Of a DNA stretch of 64,000 nt, positions 11,461-23,140 are shown piece after piece. The DNA lies in contig NC_036457.1 in NCBI RefSeq assembly GCF_002775205.1, forward strand, positions 4,263,650 to 4,327,649, read 5' to 3'. The stretch comes from Xiphophorus maculatus. Its lineage: Eukaryota; Chordata; Actinopteri; Cyprinodontiformes; Poeciliidae. How positions within the stretch are numbered: position 1 is the first letter of the stretch; every line of letters begins with the position of its first letter. Under the pieces are notes generated by a model, which saw nothing but the letters and a program-made list of their open reading frames with translations, had not been told where the DNA came from and made no database searches. Both the position numbers and the translations under genes were made by a program.

Positions 11461-12465
11461 ATTGACTGCGTCTGTCAACTGATTTCCATTTAAACCAGAT
11501 TTATTTATTTGTTTCCTGCTCAGGTAAAACCTGCTGGACAAGTTGTACTCTGAACATTTAATGCTTAAAATATTTCCTCTTGTTTACTGACAAACTTCAT
11601 CCTGGAAAGGAAGCAGATATTTCTGTTCCACTTTAGTTTAATTCTTTTCTCCACCTGAAGATCCTGGAAACAGATTATTTTCTGACCTGTTTAAAGCAGA
11701 ATGACCAGTTCTTTTTTATTTGAACTGGTTCCTGTGAAGGTTTTCATATTTAGGAACGAGCTCCATCTAGTGGACAGGTGTTAGAAGTGCATCTTCCCTC
11801 CTGGTCAAACCGTTTCTGTCTCCAAACCCAAAAAAGTCATGAAAACATGGAGGTGAAACGTCACTGAATGATGATGAAAATAAGCAGCTTTTTCTCCTGT
11901 TTGCACTTTTAAACAATTATATTTTACTTTTTTTTAATTTCACTTTATTTAAAGTAAAGTGAAGCGAAGCCGCCTGGACTGCAGGGTCCAACATCCAGAC
12001 TGGGTTTGTAAAGTCAGAACCAACTGATGAGATTTACAGATGAACTGAGGAGGAAACAGGACAGGAAGTGACGTCATGAAGCTAAAAACTAAATACTATA
12101 AACCATAATTAGCCACAGACCATTTAGAAAAATCTGACACAAAGTTTGAATGATTATGAGAAGTCATTTAACTTAAGTCATTCATTCATTTCTGCATCTT
12201 GTTTTTGGTAGAAATACAAGTTTAAATTTTCATGGATCTAATTTGATACAAAAGGCCAAACATGTAATAATAAATAATAGAAAGACAAATAAATAAAACC
12301 TTTAATTATAGTAAAATCACACAAAGCTGCTGGTTTTCTGTGGGTTGTTTTAAGTTTCTGTTGGATCTCAGGTTCATTCAGGAGCTGAAGGACATTTTAG
12401 TTCCTAATTAAACTGGAAGAAACAAACTTCCTCCTGATTAGACTGGGGGAGCTGGTTTTACAGGT
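11461..12465. other. Non-coding stretch
   Basis: No gene or clear repeat seen. AT-rich sequence with scattered short ORFs of no merit. Confidence 0.4.
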
Positions 12466-12496
12466 GTTACCATGGTTACCATGTTGCCATGGTGAC
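12466..12496 (+). promoter_or_regulatory. Tandem RFX X-box-like half-sites
   Basis: Three consecutive GTTACCATG / GTTACCATG / TTGCCATGG units resemble repeated RFX half-sites (GTTRCC). Motif only. Perfect or near X-boxes also occur near 4884 and at 17020-17035, 55728 and 56991. Confidence 0.25.
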
Positions 12497-12538
12497 AAAG
12501 ACATCAATGACTCAAATTTTAAAAACTTCAGCACTTCA

Positions 12539-12606
12539 GATTGCTGATCCGATCGGATCAGCAATCAGCAAGGGATTTAAACATTAAAGATTTGTTTAAA
12601 TCCCTT
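12539..12606. repeat. 28-bp perfect palindrome followed by a 13-bp-arm hairpin
   Basis: Bases 12539-12566 form a perfect palindrome centred between 12552 and 12553 (half: GATTGCTGATCCGA). Three bases later, 12570-12582 (AAGGGATTTAAAC) and 12594-12606 (GTTTAAATCCCTT) are perfect inverted repeats around an 11-base loop. Together they could extrude as two adjacent stem-loops. No family recognised. Confidence 0.7.
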
Positions 12607-14036
12607 CAGTTTCAACTTGAGGCTTTAAAAGTAAAAACTGAAACATTTTAACAGCAAAAACACAAAACATGCAGAAATGATGGTGAAGAGGAACATTTTA
12701 TTGTCCCAAACATTAAAGAACATTTTAGTGCAAATTACACAAACTTTAAACACTAAAACCTTAAAGATCAAGTTTGACAAAAAAAACAGCAAATCAGAAC
12801 AACGAGAGTCTAAAACTGTCCAGGAATAAATATGTTCAACATGATCAGATATTAATGAGGTTTTCTTCAGCTTTCAGGTCTTCAGGATCAGATTGTTCCT
12901 CAAAATCTCAATAAATTAGCAACATGAATTACATTTCCTGTGGTAATAATAATAAAATAAGACAGAAAAACATTAATTATTCAATCGTGACAAAGCATTA
13001 ATTCACATTTAGCATCATTTCTGAACTAAGGCCTTTCAGGAATCAATAAGTGATGAGAAGAAACTCAAACATTCAGTTAAGATTGTAAAGATTTCACAAA
13101 ACACAATTTCCTTAAACTTCCTTCAGTCGTTTTAAGGTTTTCAAGAATCTAAATAAAATCTCACAGAACCTGAATCCACCGGATTCCTCCACAGGTTCTG
13201 CAGAAGTTCTCTCCTTGACCCGGATCAAGTGGTCCTAAACATTTCACAAGCGAGCTGACTGCTGTTGAACTATCTAGAACCACTGGACCAGAGAGGATGG
13301 GCAGCGCGGCTCCAGTCGGATCGGGTCGGCTCCAGTCAGATCGGGTCGGCTCCAGTCAGATCGGTCCAGTTCGGTCGGGTCGTTCTCCACTGTGGCGTTC
13401 TGCTCCTCGTCTCCTCACTTTATACTGAAGCTCCCCACAGAGCCAGGAATGAGGTCCGGACCGGTCGGGCCTGAAGCAGGGAGGGGTTACCTGTCGGGCC
13501 GGGTTACCTGTCGGCTCCCTCACCTGCTCCACCTGCTCCACCTGCTCCTCCACCTCTGGACTCCAGATTTACTGTCTGAGTTTCATTCAGATACAAAATA
13601 TCAAACTTCAGTTTCAGGCTGAAATGTTTCTAGTAAAACCAAACATTAAAACCTGATTTATTTGTTTTATCAGGAAGATTAAAGTCCAACTAAATGATAA
13701 AAATCAAACTTTAATGTTTGTTTTCCTAAAACATGAAGAGAAACGTCGTTAGTTTGTTCAGGAACAAAAGCAGATTTTTCCACATTAAACTGAATTAAAA
13801 TTTAATGCCAATAAAACCCAGAATTATCATTTAAACTGTCTAGAAATGTATCTTGGGCTTTTATTTTGTTTTCCAGTTTGGTTTCATGTTTATTCAGTAA
13901 ATAATTAAATGGTTGATTTTGTGGTTTGTTAGTTTCTTGAACTTTAGTTTGATTTAGTTTAGAAGCTGATAAATTTGTTCTGGACTGAAACCAAAAACCC
14001 GACAGACCAACAAACAGCTCATCAGTCACAATGAGA
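12607..14036. other. Non-coding stretch
   Basis: AT-rich except 13290-13560, which is GC-richer with a short degenerate GATCGGGTCGGCTCCAGTCA tandem repeat (about 13313-13365) and a CACCTGCTC repeat (about 13520-13550). No coding exon can be supported. Confidence 0.4.
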
Positions 14037-14146
14037 AAATATAATATAATATAATATAATATAATATAATATAATATAATATAATATAATATAATATAAT
14101 ATAATATAATATAATATAATATAATATAATATAATATAATATAATT
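14037..14146. repeat. (ATAAT)n pentanucleotide microsatellite
   Basis: About 21 uninterrupted copies of a 5-base AT-only unit. Confidence 0.95.
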
Positions 14147-15998
14147 CTAACATCAAAATGAAACATTTCAACTTGCTCATTTTCTGAAAACATGTCAGAT
14201 TTTTTAATATTATGAACAAAAATTATTCAGTTATTGTCCAACCAGTGAATTAAACAATAACAAAATAAAGGCAGAAAATATAATGAAGTAATAAAACATA
14301 TTTAAAATGTCAGGCTGACTGCAGGGAGATGAAACCTGATCTTTGATCTGTTTGATTTAATATTCCTGGTGGACAGAGGTTAAAGGTCGAGTCTCCAGGT
14401 CAGACGGATCCTTCAGGGTGGTTTTTATTTTTTGCCTTATAGAGAAACATAAATTGTGCAGATATGAAGAGAACAGATTCATCTTTCTGCTCTGACTTGA
14501 TTATAAAGTTCATTTATACTCAGTAAATATGTGTTCAGATGAGGCTGATATTAGATATTAACGTTTAAACAGGTTTAAACTTTCATTGTTCCTGTAATTA
14601 AAATGTGTTTTTAATGGTTTAATATTAATATTCTAGTCTTAAATGTCATTAACTAATTTGTTTTGGTAAAAAACAGATTGGGAAACTTTCTGTTCCTTTA
14701 TTCATTTTACTCTAAATATTTGTTTCTTTCATCAGGTTTGTTTTTAATTACTGGAGTTTGAAACGACGACTTTGACTGAAACTGTTTTCAAAATGATCCT
14801 AAAAACTGATCTGGGATTTAATCAGGTCAGCAAACGCGTCAAAAATGAACTTTATTTTACACAAACTGTCTCACTAAAGTGAAATCAGGTCAATTGTACT
14901 TCAGATAAAGTTTGACATTATGCTGATGATATTATTATTTATTCATAAGGCTTCAAAATGTCTCGGCTGCTGCAGGCGTCACTTTAAGCCTTAAACAGTT
15001 TATTTAAAAGAGGATTTTAACTAAAATATTTCCTTTAGCTCATGGATGCTAACAGCTGCTCTGTGGTAAATATGGAGAAAACATGAGCTTAGATTGGGCT
15101 TTTATTCTGAAATACAGAGCCTTCATTAGTTTATCAGGTATGATTTAAACTTTCTGATTCTGATTTCTTGACGTCCACTGATATGTTTCATCTCCACCTG
15201 AGGAGTCTGTTTGGGTCCTGCAGGGACCAGCGGAGATCAGGTCCATCTCGTCTCCGTCTTTAAACACAAAGAAAAGATTTAAAGGCCGCAGCGAAACCCG
15301 GGCAGGAATGTTGAGAGAGCAGGAAGTTTGGCAGGTTGTTGCTCGGCTGGATTCCTGCTGCTCATAAAAGCAGGTCTCACCTGCTGGTTATCAGCCGCAT
15401 CACTCAGGCGAGACACACCTGCTGCTCCACAGACACAGAAACAGATTTAAAAAGCAACAGATTCAATGTTTCCTGGTTAAATTCCCGTCCAGGCTGAGAT
15501 CCTCTTCACGTCAGTGACTGAAGCAGAATGAACAGTTTGTGAGCTCAGTGAGGTCCGACGGAGACGGAGGCAGCAGCAGGTCGAGGGACAGAAACTCGAC
15601 AGGAACGAAGACGGACGGCATTCTGCAGCCGGGCGTGAGGCTGAGTCACTGTGAACAAAGGCAGCAGGAAAGAAACTCAAAGTGGTGACGCATAAAAGGA
15701 AGAAAATATGAACCATCACAAAAAGAAACCTGAACATAAACTCTGGCTGAGCAGGAAGATCGACTAAAAGAACCAAATTAATAATAAATACTTTGGACAT
15801 TACTGGTTGTACTAAACTGATCCTCATTACATCTGGCCCAGTTAAACCTTATATATTCAATACTTAATGTAATTTCAGAACTTAAAAATTCAGATGAAGA
15901 ATGTTTAAAGTTTGCCTGATGACTGAAGCCGTCCTGCTGATTAACAAATGTTTTCTCTTTAAAAGTGATGGTTACAAAAAAATTATAGTTTTTTATAG
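14147..15998. other. Non-coding stretch
   Basis: AT-rich. A slightly GC-richer part at 15200-15650 has no recognised exon. Confidence 0.4.
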
Positions 15999-16033
15999 TG
16001 ATCTACTGAAAAATATACTTTTTCAGTAGATCA
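15999..16033. repeat. Perfect 15-bp stem, 5-base loop
   Basis: TGATCTACTGAAAAA and TTTTTCAGTAGATCA are perfect inverted repeats around TATAC. It would fold as a strong hairpin on either strand. It may be a foldback element or just a cruciform-prone site. Confidence 0.7.
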
Positions 16034-16429
16034 GGTTCAAATTCCAGCTCTAAGTCACACAAATTTCTACATATTTTATTTTATTTATTACTTGGCAGGT
16101 AAAGTGGCAAACAAGACAAGTAGGTGAATTGGCAGAAATACGTTAAACATCTAATAAATATTATTAAACTGAGTCCAAAAATGAGTAAAAATAAATTTAA
16201 ATAAATAAGAAAATACTGAAATGTGTGTGTTTATGTTTGGTCTCTAGTACAAACATAACTTTTAAATAAGACGCACATCAGCCTGTATTCTTGCAGCTGT
16301 GGCGCAAAGTGGTCACTAGGGGGAGCTCTAGTTCCCTCTGGGGCAGACACCACGCTCCTATTGCACCACCGAGGAAGAAGTTTCTTTTACTGAACTTGAA
16401 TGGACCTTATCAAGCTCCGCCCACAACCG

Positions 16430-17405
16430 ACCCACGTGACCGCAAGTCTCACAAACAAAGCCTCGCAGCGCGTTGTTTCTATGTAAACATGACTGATTAG
16501 TGAATCATTTCTACCGGATTTTCACAATATATCAGCTACTAAATGGACAGAGGAACTAACAAGTTCATCTCATCATCTGGGAGGAGGTTACTGGTTTCTC
16601 AGTCACAAGCTGGTTGCAAACCTGAGGCCACCAGGTGTCAGTCAGTTATGGTAGATCTGAACTTTGACCTCAATATGAGAAGCTACAGACTGATAGGAGG
16701 AACCAAAGAGCTCTGTAAAGGTAAAGGCAAATCTTCTGAAGTTGGGATATAATTAATGTAATTTCACATAATTACCGCGGTAGAAGCCATTTGTTTGTTA
16801 AAATTTTATGAAATATATTTGTTTTATTTAATGTTTGTTGTGAATGACGTAAACTCACAAACGAACGAGGTAATTAGTCCAACGTTTAGAAACTACAGCG
16901 GCTGTAATGAGCCACAGCAAAGGTAAACAAAGGTAAGATAACCCGAACAGGTGATCAACTCAAAACCACTCCTACCTTTTTACTCTCTCTCTCTCTCTTT
17001 GTAGTTTAAGCACACCTGTTACCGTGGCAACCGCCTGCGCCCCGCAAGATGAGCAAAGATTACCATAAAAACATAACATTCAGTCCGTTATATCAAGTTT
17101 AAAGACTTGATATTTATCGATTATTAATCAGCGCTTCCCTGAACACAGCGATGGTTGATTGACTAGCTGTACTTGGTGCTAACGTGGCTAACACGAGTAA
17201 CAGTTTAGTCCAAAGCCTTTTCTGCTAAAATAAAATCTTTAGTGTATGTCAGATACAGACACATTGCATATTGATCTGTTTAGCTAACCTAAGACTGTGT
17301 AGCAGACAGGCTTCAAGGTGTAGAAGTTGTATCAGTTCTGCCATTATGCTGTACTTAGCTAACGGGAAGCTAAGTGTGTTTGTGAGACGGCCGCGCACGT
17401 GACCA
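16430..17405. mobile_element. Possible DNA element with subterminal inverted repeats
   Basis: CACGTG, seven bases, then GTCTCACAAACA occurs at about 16434-16459 on the plus strand and again in inverse orientation at about 17373-17402. Inside is unusual sequence with several CpGs and a perfect RFX X-box (GTTACCGTGGCAAC, about 17020-17035). No transposase was seen and target duplications were not resolved, so element borders are approximate. Confidence 0.3.
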
Positions 17406-17982
17406 CGTAGAATGGGCATCAGCCAATGAAAAGCGGCCCCTCTGGTGAGGTTCATAAACAGTCCAGGTCTGATTGTGATTATATATTTACCTTGAAAAGT
17501 GAAATTATTCATTCATTAACAGTTAATTATTAGGAATATAATTATGAATTTTAAAAACGGCCAGACGTTAGAAATGAAGTCCATCATGAGATGGTGAGTG
17601 GAGCTGCAGGTTGATTTCTCTCTCTGAACAAAGCAACTTTTCATCAGTATATTAAATTAATGCATTGAGTACGACTGTATAATACACCGTTTCTGCATTT
17701 CATGTTTTTATTGTAAACATAAGACTGAATACAAACATGGTGGACTAATAATGCCATGAAGAAAATTATATTTTGCATAAAATGTAGAACTGATAGTTCA
17801 TCACCATTGTTCTGATTGTCTGATGTTTCTGGTGATAAATATTGTGCTGCTAGTTTATCTGCTTGGTGACAAGCAGGGAAAGAAGCAAATCTGCAAAAAC
17901 TAAAAGCCTTTCAGAGTTTTTCTGCTTCTTTTTATTCATTTTCAGTCCAGAATCTGATTTATTTCAGTCACTTTCAGTCAGA

Positions 17983-18154
17983 CTGGAGCAGCAGCTGAGG
18001 CCCTCCACCAGCAGGGGGCGCCCTGGAGCAGCAGCTGAGGCCCTTCACCAGCAGGGGGCGCCATGGAGCAGCTGCTGAGGCCCTTCACCAGCAGGGGGCG
18101 CCCTGGAGCAGCAGCTGAGGCCCTCCACCAGCAGGGGGCGCCCTGGAGCAGCGG
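17983..18154 (+). repeat. 40-bp tandem repeat, each unit with a CTCF core
   Basis: Four full 40-bp units start at 17983, 18023, 18063 and 18103, then a 12-base partial unit. Every unit contains CCAGCAGGGGGCGC (18008-18021, 18048-18061, 18088-18101, 18128-18141), which fits the CTCF core consensus CCASYAGRKGGCRC at all 14 positions. All four face the same way. The motif match is seen; CTCF occupancy is inference. Confidence 0.8.
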
Positions 18155-19122
18155 AAACTGCAGCACCATGTAAATCTCTGGTTTCTATTCACCAGAACTG
18201 AACTTCCTGGTTTTTGAAACAAAGCAGCTTCCCTTCAGCTGCTGATCAGTTTGTTTGTGATTTGAATGAATTTTGAATTAATTCCATATTTAGCTCCATC
18301 CTCTTGGTTTTCTGTGCTGTTTGTTAGCAAGAAGCAGAAGCAATGAAATACTAAATTATTCTAGAATGAACGATAAGTTTTGTCCTGATTACTTATATTG
18401 CATACAGTTGATTCTGATGAACATGTTTGTTTTATAAATGTGAGAATTAATGATCAAAACTACAATCATTCAATCATTTTTTAAATTGATACGACATTCT
18501 CATCAGTTCATTTCATCTGTTATGTTTCTGCCAAAGACGTTTTCCCCACTGATCATTGTGAAGGATGTTGATCATTTAATACAATAGAAACATAGAAAAA
18601 ACATTTTTCTGTTTTTTTACCAGTTCATCCATCCATTCAAGCATCAATTTGATTTAAACTGATACATAAACAAACACAAAGGTGATAAATCAAACAATAT
18701 CTTCAATATTCTTATACATTTCTAATAACCAAAGATATTAATTACATTTTCAGATTTTCAGGTGTGCTGTACTTATTTGTAGTTAATATTGTTTAATTTA
18801 AACTTTTCTTTTCAGCCTTTTCTATCAGGGATCTATATCAGTTTCTAATTTCTCATCATAAACCATTAAAGTATTTTCAGTCAAAGCAGCAGAAGGTTGT
18901 TATTTAAAAAGAGAAAAACGAAGAGGACTTAATGAGAAGGCATCGTCAGGAAAACCGCCTGAACCTTTGTGGTATGAAACAGAAAACTTTTAAAAAGAGA
19001 AAACTGAACATGAAACCAGAAGCTCTCCGTTTGTCAGTGAACACATCATGAGTGTGAAACAGCTGGAACAGCTGGGCTGTTTTCCTGCTACTCCATCTTC
19101 AGGAGTTACTAAAAGAATCAGC
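18155..19122. other. Non-coding stretch 3' of the first EEP gene
   Basis: AT-rich, no gene supported. It may include the 3' untranslated region of the minus-strand gene that ends at 19123. Confidence 0.4.
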
Positions 19123-20673
19123 TTATTGATAGAAGTGTGTGATCCGCAGGGAAATAATGATGTGATAGATGAAGCCTAACATGACGTGGACATTATCAGC
19201 TCCGTTCTGTTGGCTTCCTGAAAATGGGAAAGTTTTGATGTTTTTCAGATCAACAGGCATCAGTCCAGTGAGGCGACATCTGTTCAGGATGTGACAGATG
19301 GGAGCAGAGATGTGATCAGCTGCAAGTTTCATCAGTTCAGCCTCAGTTTGATCTTTTACATGAATCACATGATCACAGAGATACACCAGCAATTTCTGCA
19401 CTGTGTCAGCATCAATCTCTCCAAAGCTAAATGCATCTGGTTTTATTTGTATGATTTGCTCAGCCTGAAAACATTCAGAGACAGATTCTACATCTGTAGT
19501 TCTGGTGTTGGTTTGATGGATTTGCTCCGTTTCTGAGGTTATATCTTCTTCAGGGATTAGGTTGATCACATACAAACACAAACGTTTTCCAAAAAACTGT
19601 TTAGGAGCTTCTTCAGGTTGAAAACAGCCCATCTGCCTTTCCTCACTGTTGTTCAAACCGTGCTGCTTTTCCTGCTCTGTTTCTTCTCCTTCACCTAACC
19701 TGGGAATATCCTCTTTATACTCGCAAACTACAATATGTCTTTTGTTTATTATATGCTCTTTTGCTTTATGTCTTTGGTACATTAGTGTCTTCGTCTTCTC
19801 ATCCACCGTCAGTGAACCATATATATCTTGGCTTTCTAATGGGGCATATTTATCTGCTACAGAGAGAAAAATGTCAGTAAACTTGTCCTGAGCTTTCTTA
19901 GGATCAAGTTCTTCACAGACTTTTTCCATTGCCCTCTTTATATGATTCTTAAAATTTATTTCACTACAAATGTTAGATCTTCTGATCCTCTGAGGAATAT
20001 ATCTTCTAACTGTGACAGTAACAAGGTTATGATCACTGCAACGTGGTCCAGTTGATTCTGAGCAAAGATCTGGAATATTTGTATAAATGTGATCAATGCA
20101 TTTTACTGATCCTCCTTTCACCCTGGTAGCATCTTTAACAATCTGAGACCAACCCAGTCGAGATATGACATCAGCAGTTTTTTTTCTCTTAGAGTCTGAG
20201 AACCAGTCAATGTTAAAGTCACCCATCAGGAAAATGTCTTTATTCTCTCCTGACACCCGAGTCATCATCTCATGGATTTGATTCAAATTTGGTGGTTTAG
20301 TTTTTGGGCTTCTGTAACAACACCCCAGTAATACTGGTTTGTCAGGAAGCTTCATCTCAACCCAAATGATCTCAATTTCAGGATTCATCAAGTCAGGCCT
20401 TGATCTAGCTTCAATATGATCCTGAACGTACAGAAAGACTCCTCCTCCATTCTCGTTTCTGTCTCTCCTCCACATCCTGAAACCTGGAATATAAACGTCA
20501 CGGGCTTCGACTGAAGGGTCCAGTTTGGTTTCACACAGAGCCACAACATGGAGCTTACAATGGTTAATTATGTCTTGAATTTGATCAATCTTGTTTCTCA
20601 GACCATTGATGTTCAACAGAGCAACAGATAACTTTTCGTAGCCAAAGCTGATTGGCTGTGATGAGGTTGCCAT
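19123..20673 (-). CDS. LINE-derived EEP endonuclease-like gene, short copy
   Basis: The minus-strand frame starts at ATG 20673 (context GCCATGG) and runs 516 codons. Residues about 10-240 are an endonuclease/exonuclease/phosphatase domain of the APE type used by LINEs. Motifs, in order: LLNINGLRNK (Asn), VALCETKLD (metal-binding Glu), VYIPGF, GDFNIDW (Asp and Asn), CIDHIYTN and CSDHNLVTV (final Asp-His). All catalytic positions look kept. The rest is linker, then a stub matching the start of a LINE reverse-transcriptase region (ISAPICHIL, then GLMPVDLKNIKTFPF), ending before any RT catalytic motif. An acceptor-like CTCTAAAG precedes the start at about 20700, suggesting a 5' untranslated exon. 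It is a tandem paralogue of the gene at 23141-26050. A dead LINE copy is the alternative, but the long open frame argues against it. Confidence 0.65.
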   Translation of the reverse strand: MATSSQPISFGYEKLSVALLNINGLRNKIDQIQDIINHCKLHVVALCETKLDPSVEARDVYIPGFRMWRRDRNENGGGVFLYVQDHIEARSRPDLMNPEIEIIWVEMKLPDKPVLLGCCYRSPKTKPPNLNQIHEMMTRVSGENKDIFLMGDFNIDWFSDSKRKKTADVISRLGWSQIVKDATRVKGGSVKCIDHIYTNIPDLCSESTGPRCSDHNLVTVTVRRYIPQRIRRSNICSEINFKNHIKRAMEKVCEELDPKKAQDKFTDIFLSVADKYAPLESQDIYGSLTVDEKTKTLMYQRHKAKEHIINKRHIVVCEYKEDIPRLGEGEETEQEKQHGLNNSEERQMGCFQPEEAPKQFFGKRLCLYVINLIPEEDITSETEQIHQTNTRTTDVESVSECFQAEQIIQIKPDAFSFGEIDADTVQKLLVYLCDHVIHVKDQTEAELMKLAADHISAPICHILNRCRLTGLMPVDLKNIKTFPFSGSQQNGADNVHVMLGFIYHIIISLRITHFYQ

Positions 20674-20709
20674 GGCGATGACAGTAGACGTCCTCCTCCC
20701 TTTAGAGAA

Positions 20710-21900
20710 AAACACAAAAAGGTCACATGTAATAAAAGGCTCTAAATATTAACCGGAAACATCAAATCTGTTTCTCTATTCTTCATCAACAGAAATTCAC
20801 TCTAAAGTTTTTCCTCATCAAACCTGAAGAGTTGCTGAGTTTCTCTGCTGAGATGAAACTGATGTTATTTCCTTCCTGTTTTCAGGATGTTTTCAGCCAA
20901 TCAGAGACCTGTGAACAGATTGAAACGTTTCCATGACGACATGAAGGTAAATCTACAGTCAGACTCTCAGACTGTAAATGTTTTTATGTCTCAAAAACTG
21001 AAACTTTAGGATCCAAAAATAAAGTGAAACATCAAAACATAAAGATCCTTATTAGAGCGATGGTTGTTATCATTTAAGGATGATAAAATGATGGAAACCA
21101 TTAACATTTTAAGATGGTTTATTAATCATTGACTTGTACAGATATAAATATGTTCCTGAAGTGTTTTCATGTGAAGTTCAGAGACGTTTTAAATCACTGA
21201 CGTCCTGACGATTCTGGACAAATTCTATCTAAATTATGTATCATCTTTTAAGAATATATTTGTTGTGAATTGGTGCTTTATAAATAAACTGAATGAACTG
21301 ATCGCAGAGATCTCGTTTACTGAGAGGCTTCCTCAGCATGATGAAGTTTTCCTCTTTTTTATACAAAGTGAGGACTTTCAGACACATCAGATGATTTTTC
21401 TATAACATCTTTCCAGATAATTTTAATTCATGTCCAGCCTGGAACATCTACAGTTACAGTTTCAATAAAAAATATAACATCATATTTAAACTCATAACAT
21501 TTAATCAGCTTCTGCTGGTCAATTAAATCAGACTGGAGAATTTGTTGCTGATTTTAAATTATCCTTATTATTGTTACTTCATGTTAAATGTTTATTCACT
21601 CACCTGTCTGAAGGTTTCAGTGAGATTGAAGGATGATCTGGTGGATCCAGTCACTAAATGTTATAAAATCTGAATGTATTTGAGCCAAATGAGACACAAT
21701 GACTGAACTCATCTTCTGTTTCACCTGAACCACACCTGGTTGACTGCAGCAAATGTTTGCAATGCAAATATCACAGCGAACATAACATGAGATGTACGAT
21801 GTTTCTGTTCCTTTGAAATAAACTCGTCTTAACAGGCGAGGAAAGTTTATATGTACAGAAACTCAGGAACAGGAACATGAGGGAAATCAATAATCTAAAT
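20710..21900. other. Spacer between the two EEP genes, proximal part
   Basis: No coding exon supported. It probably contains 5' untranslated exon(s) and the promoter of the minus-strand gene ending at 19123. Confidence 0.35.
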
Positions 21901-21904
21901 GTTA

Positions 21905-22020
21905 TACTGCTGTGACAAACTAAAGGAAACATGGTGGTGGCAGTATGATGCTCTGGGCTGTTCTGTGCCTCAAGGCCTGCAGGTGTCACTGTAACTGATG
22001 GCACTGGCCTAGTCAAAGTC
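21905..22020 (+). mobile_element. Relic of the dispersed DNA-transposon-like family (copy 2)
   Basis: Carries ATGGTGGTGGCAGTATGATG and then GGCCTAGTCAAAGTCTGGAC, the two marker phrases of the family, in plus orientation. Confidence 0.45.
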
Positions 22021-23140
22021 TGGACCTATGTCAAACTGTGAAAGTGTGTGTTGCTTTGCTGCTGGAAATGTAACTTTAATCAACATTCATTTTGTTTAAT
22101 AATCATGTAGATGAATTCAGTTCTTTCTAAAATCATCACCAGGTTCTGATCCGGTTCTGATCCGGTTCAGTCGGATTCAGCAGATCAACAATCAGCCAAT
22201 CAGAGCAGGACTCTGTGGCGTTACAAGGCAGAAAAACCAGGCAGAATCAGAGCGACCTTTAACCCTTTATTGAACTTCTCAGCTGAACATTCATTCTGTG
22301 TCCCACAGCGACACCTGGTGGTGGAGGTTAGAACTTCATGAACACAACAAAATGTTACAAAGATAAACAGCAAAATTCATGTTAAACTCATCAAAAGATA
22401 ATTAATATTTCAATAAAATATTGAATAAACAAAAAACATTATGTCATTATATATTTGATTTAAAATTTAAAACAAAAGATAAACTGAGATCAGAGTCAAA
22501 ACAAAATAATTTCCTCTTACACATGATTATAGATTAATAATAATAAAAAAATAATTTTATGTAGAATCAGTTCATTCAGAAATATGAACTATATTTATCT
22601 GCTGTGAATATAATCAATCTGTACTTGGTTAAAATCAGACATTTAACAATATTTTACTCACATTTTCATTGATATTCATTAATATTTGTGATTTATAAAC
22701 TAACACAGTGTTTTTTCCTCATAAAATGTTTTCTATTCTTTGTGCTAAATAAAAGAAAGATAAAAATAAGCAGAAATAAGAAGAATCTTTAAAATAAGAA
22801 GCAAACAATAAATCGTACAAAGTTTAGTTTTTATGTCATTTGACTCGTTTGTGATTCAGTTTCTACTGTCAGCAGGAAAATAAATCCTGTTTTAATTTTC
22901 TAAATATTTCTGGGAGTTTTATCTGGAGCTGCGGATTCATTTGACTTTAGCTTTTTTGTTTAGCATTTATCAGCTGAACTTTGATCACCTTCATGTTTTT
23001 ATAGTTGCCTGTATTGATAAAACCTCCAGGATCTGAATCCTCTTTATATTTCTCTCCTCCTTGAACCTCCAGAGCCACCGGTGCCACCAGCAGGGCCTGC
23101 AGGACGTTCCTGATTTTCTGTTTGAGATTTCTGCAGTGAA
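22021..23140. other. Spacer 3' of the long EEP gene
   Basis: AT-rich with no independent gene. The end near 23000-23140 probably belongs to the 3' untranslated part of the minus-strand gene. Confidence 0.35.

Noticed and set aside
13265-13622. Overlapping frames in a GC-richer patch
   Set aside because: Short degenerate repeats (GATCGGGTCGG, CACCTGCTC) explain the openness; no splice-consistent exon.
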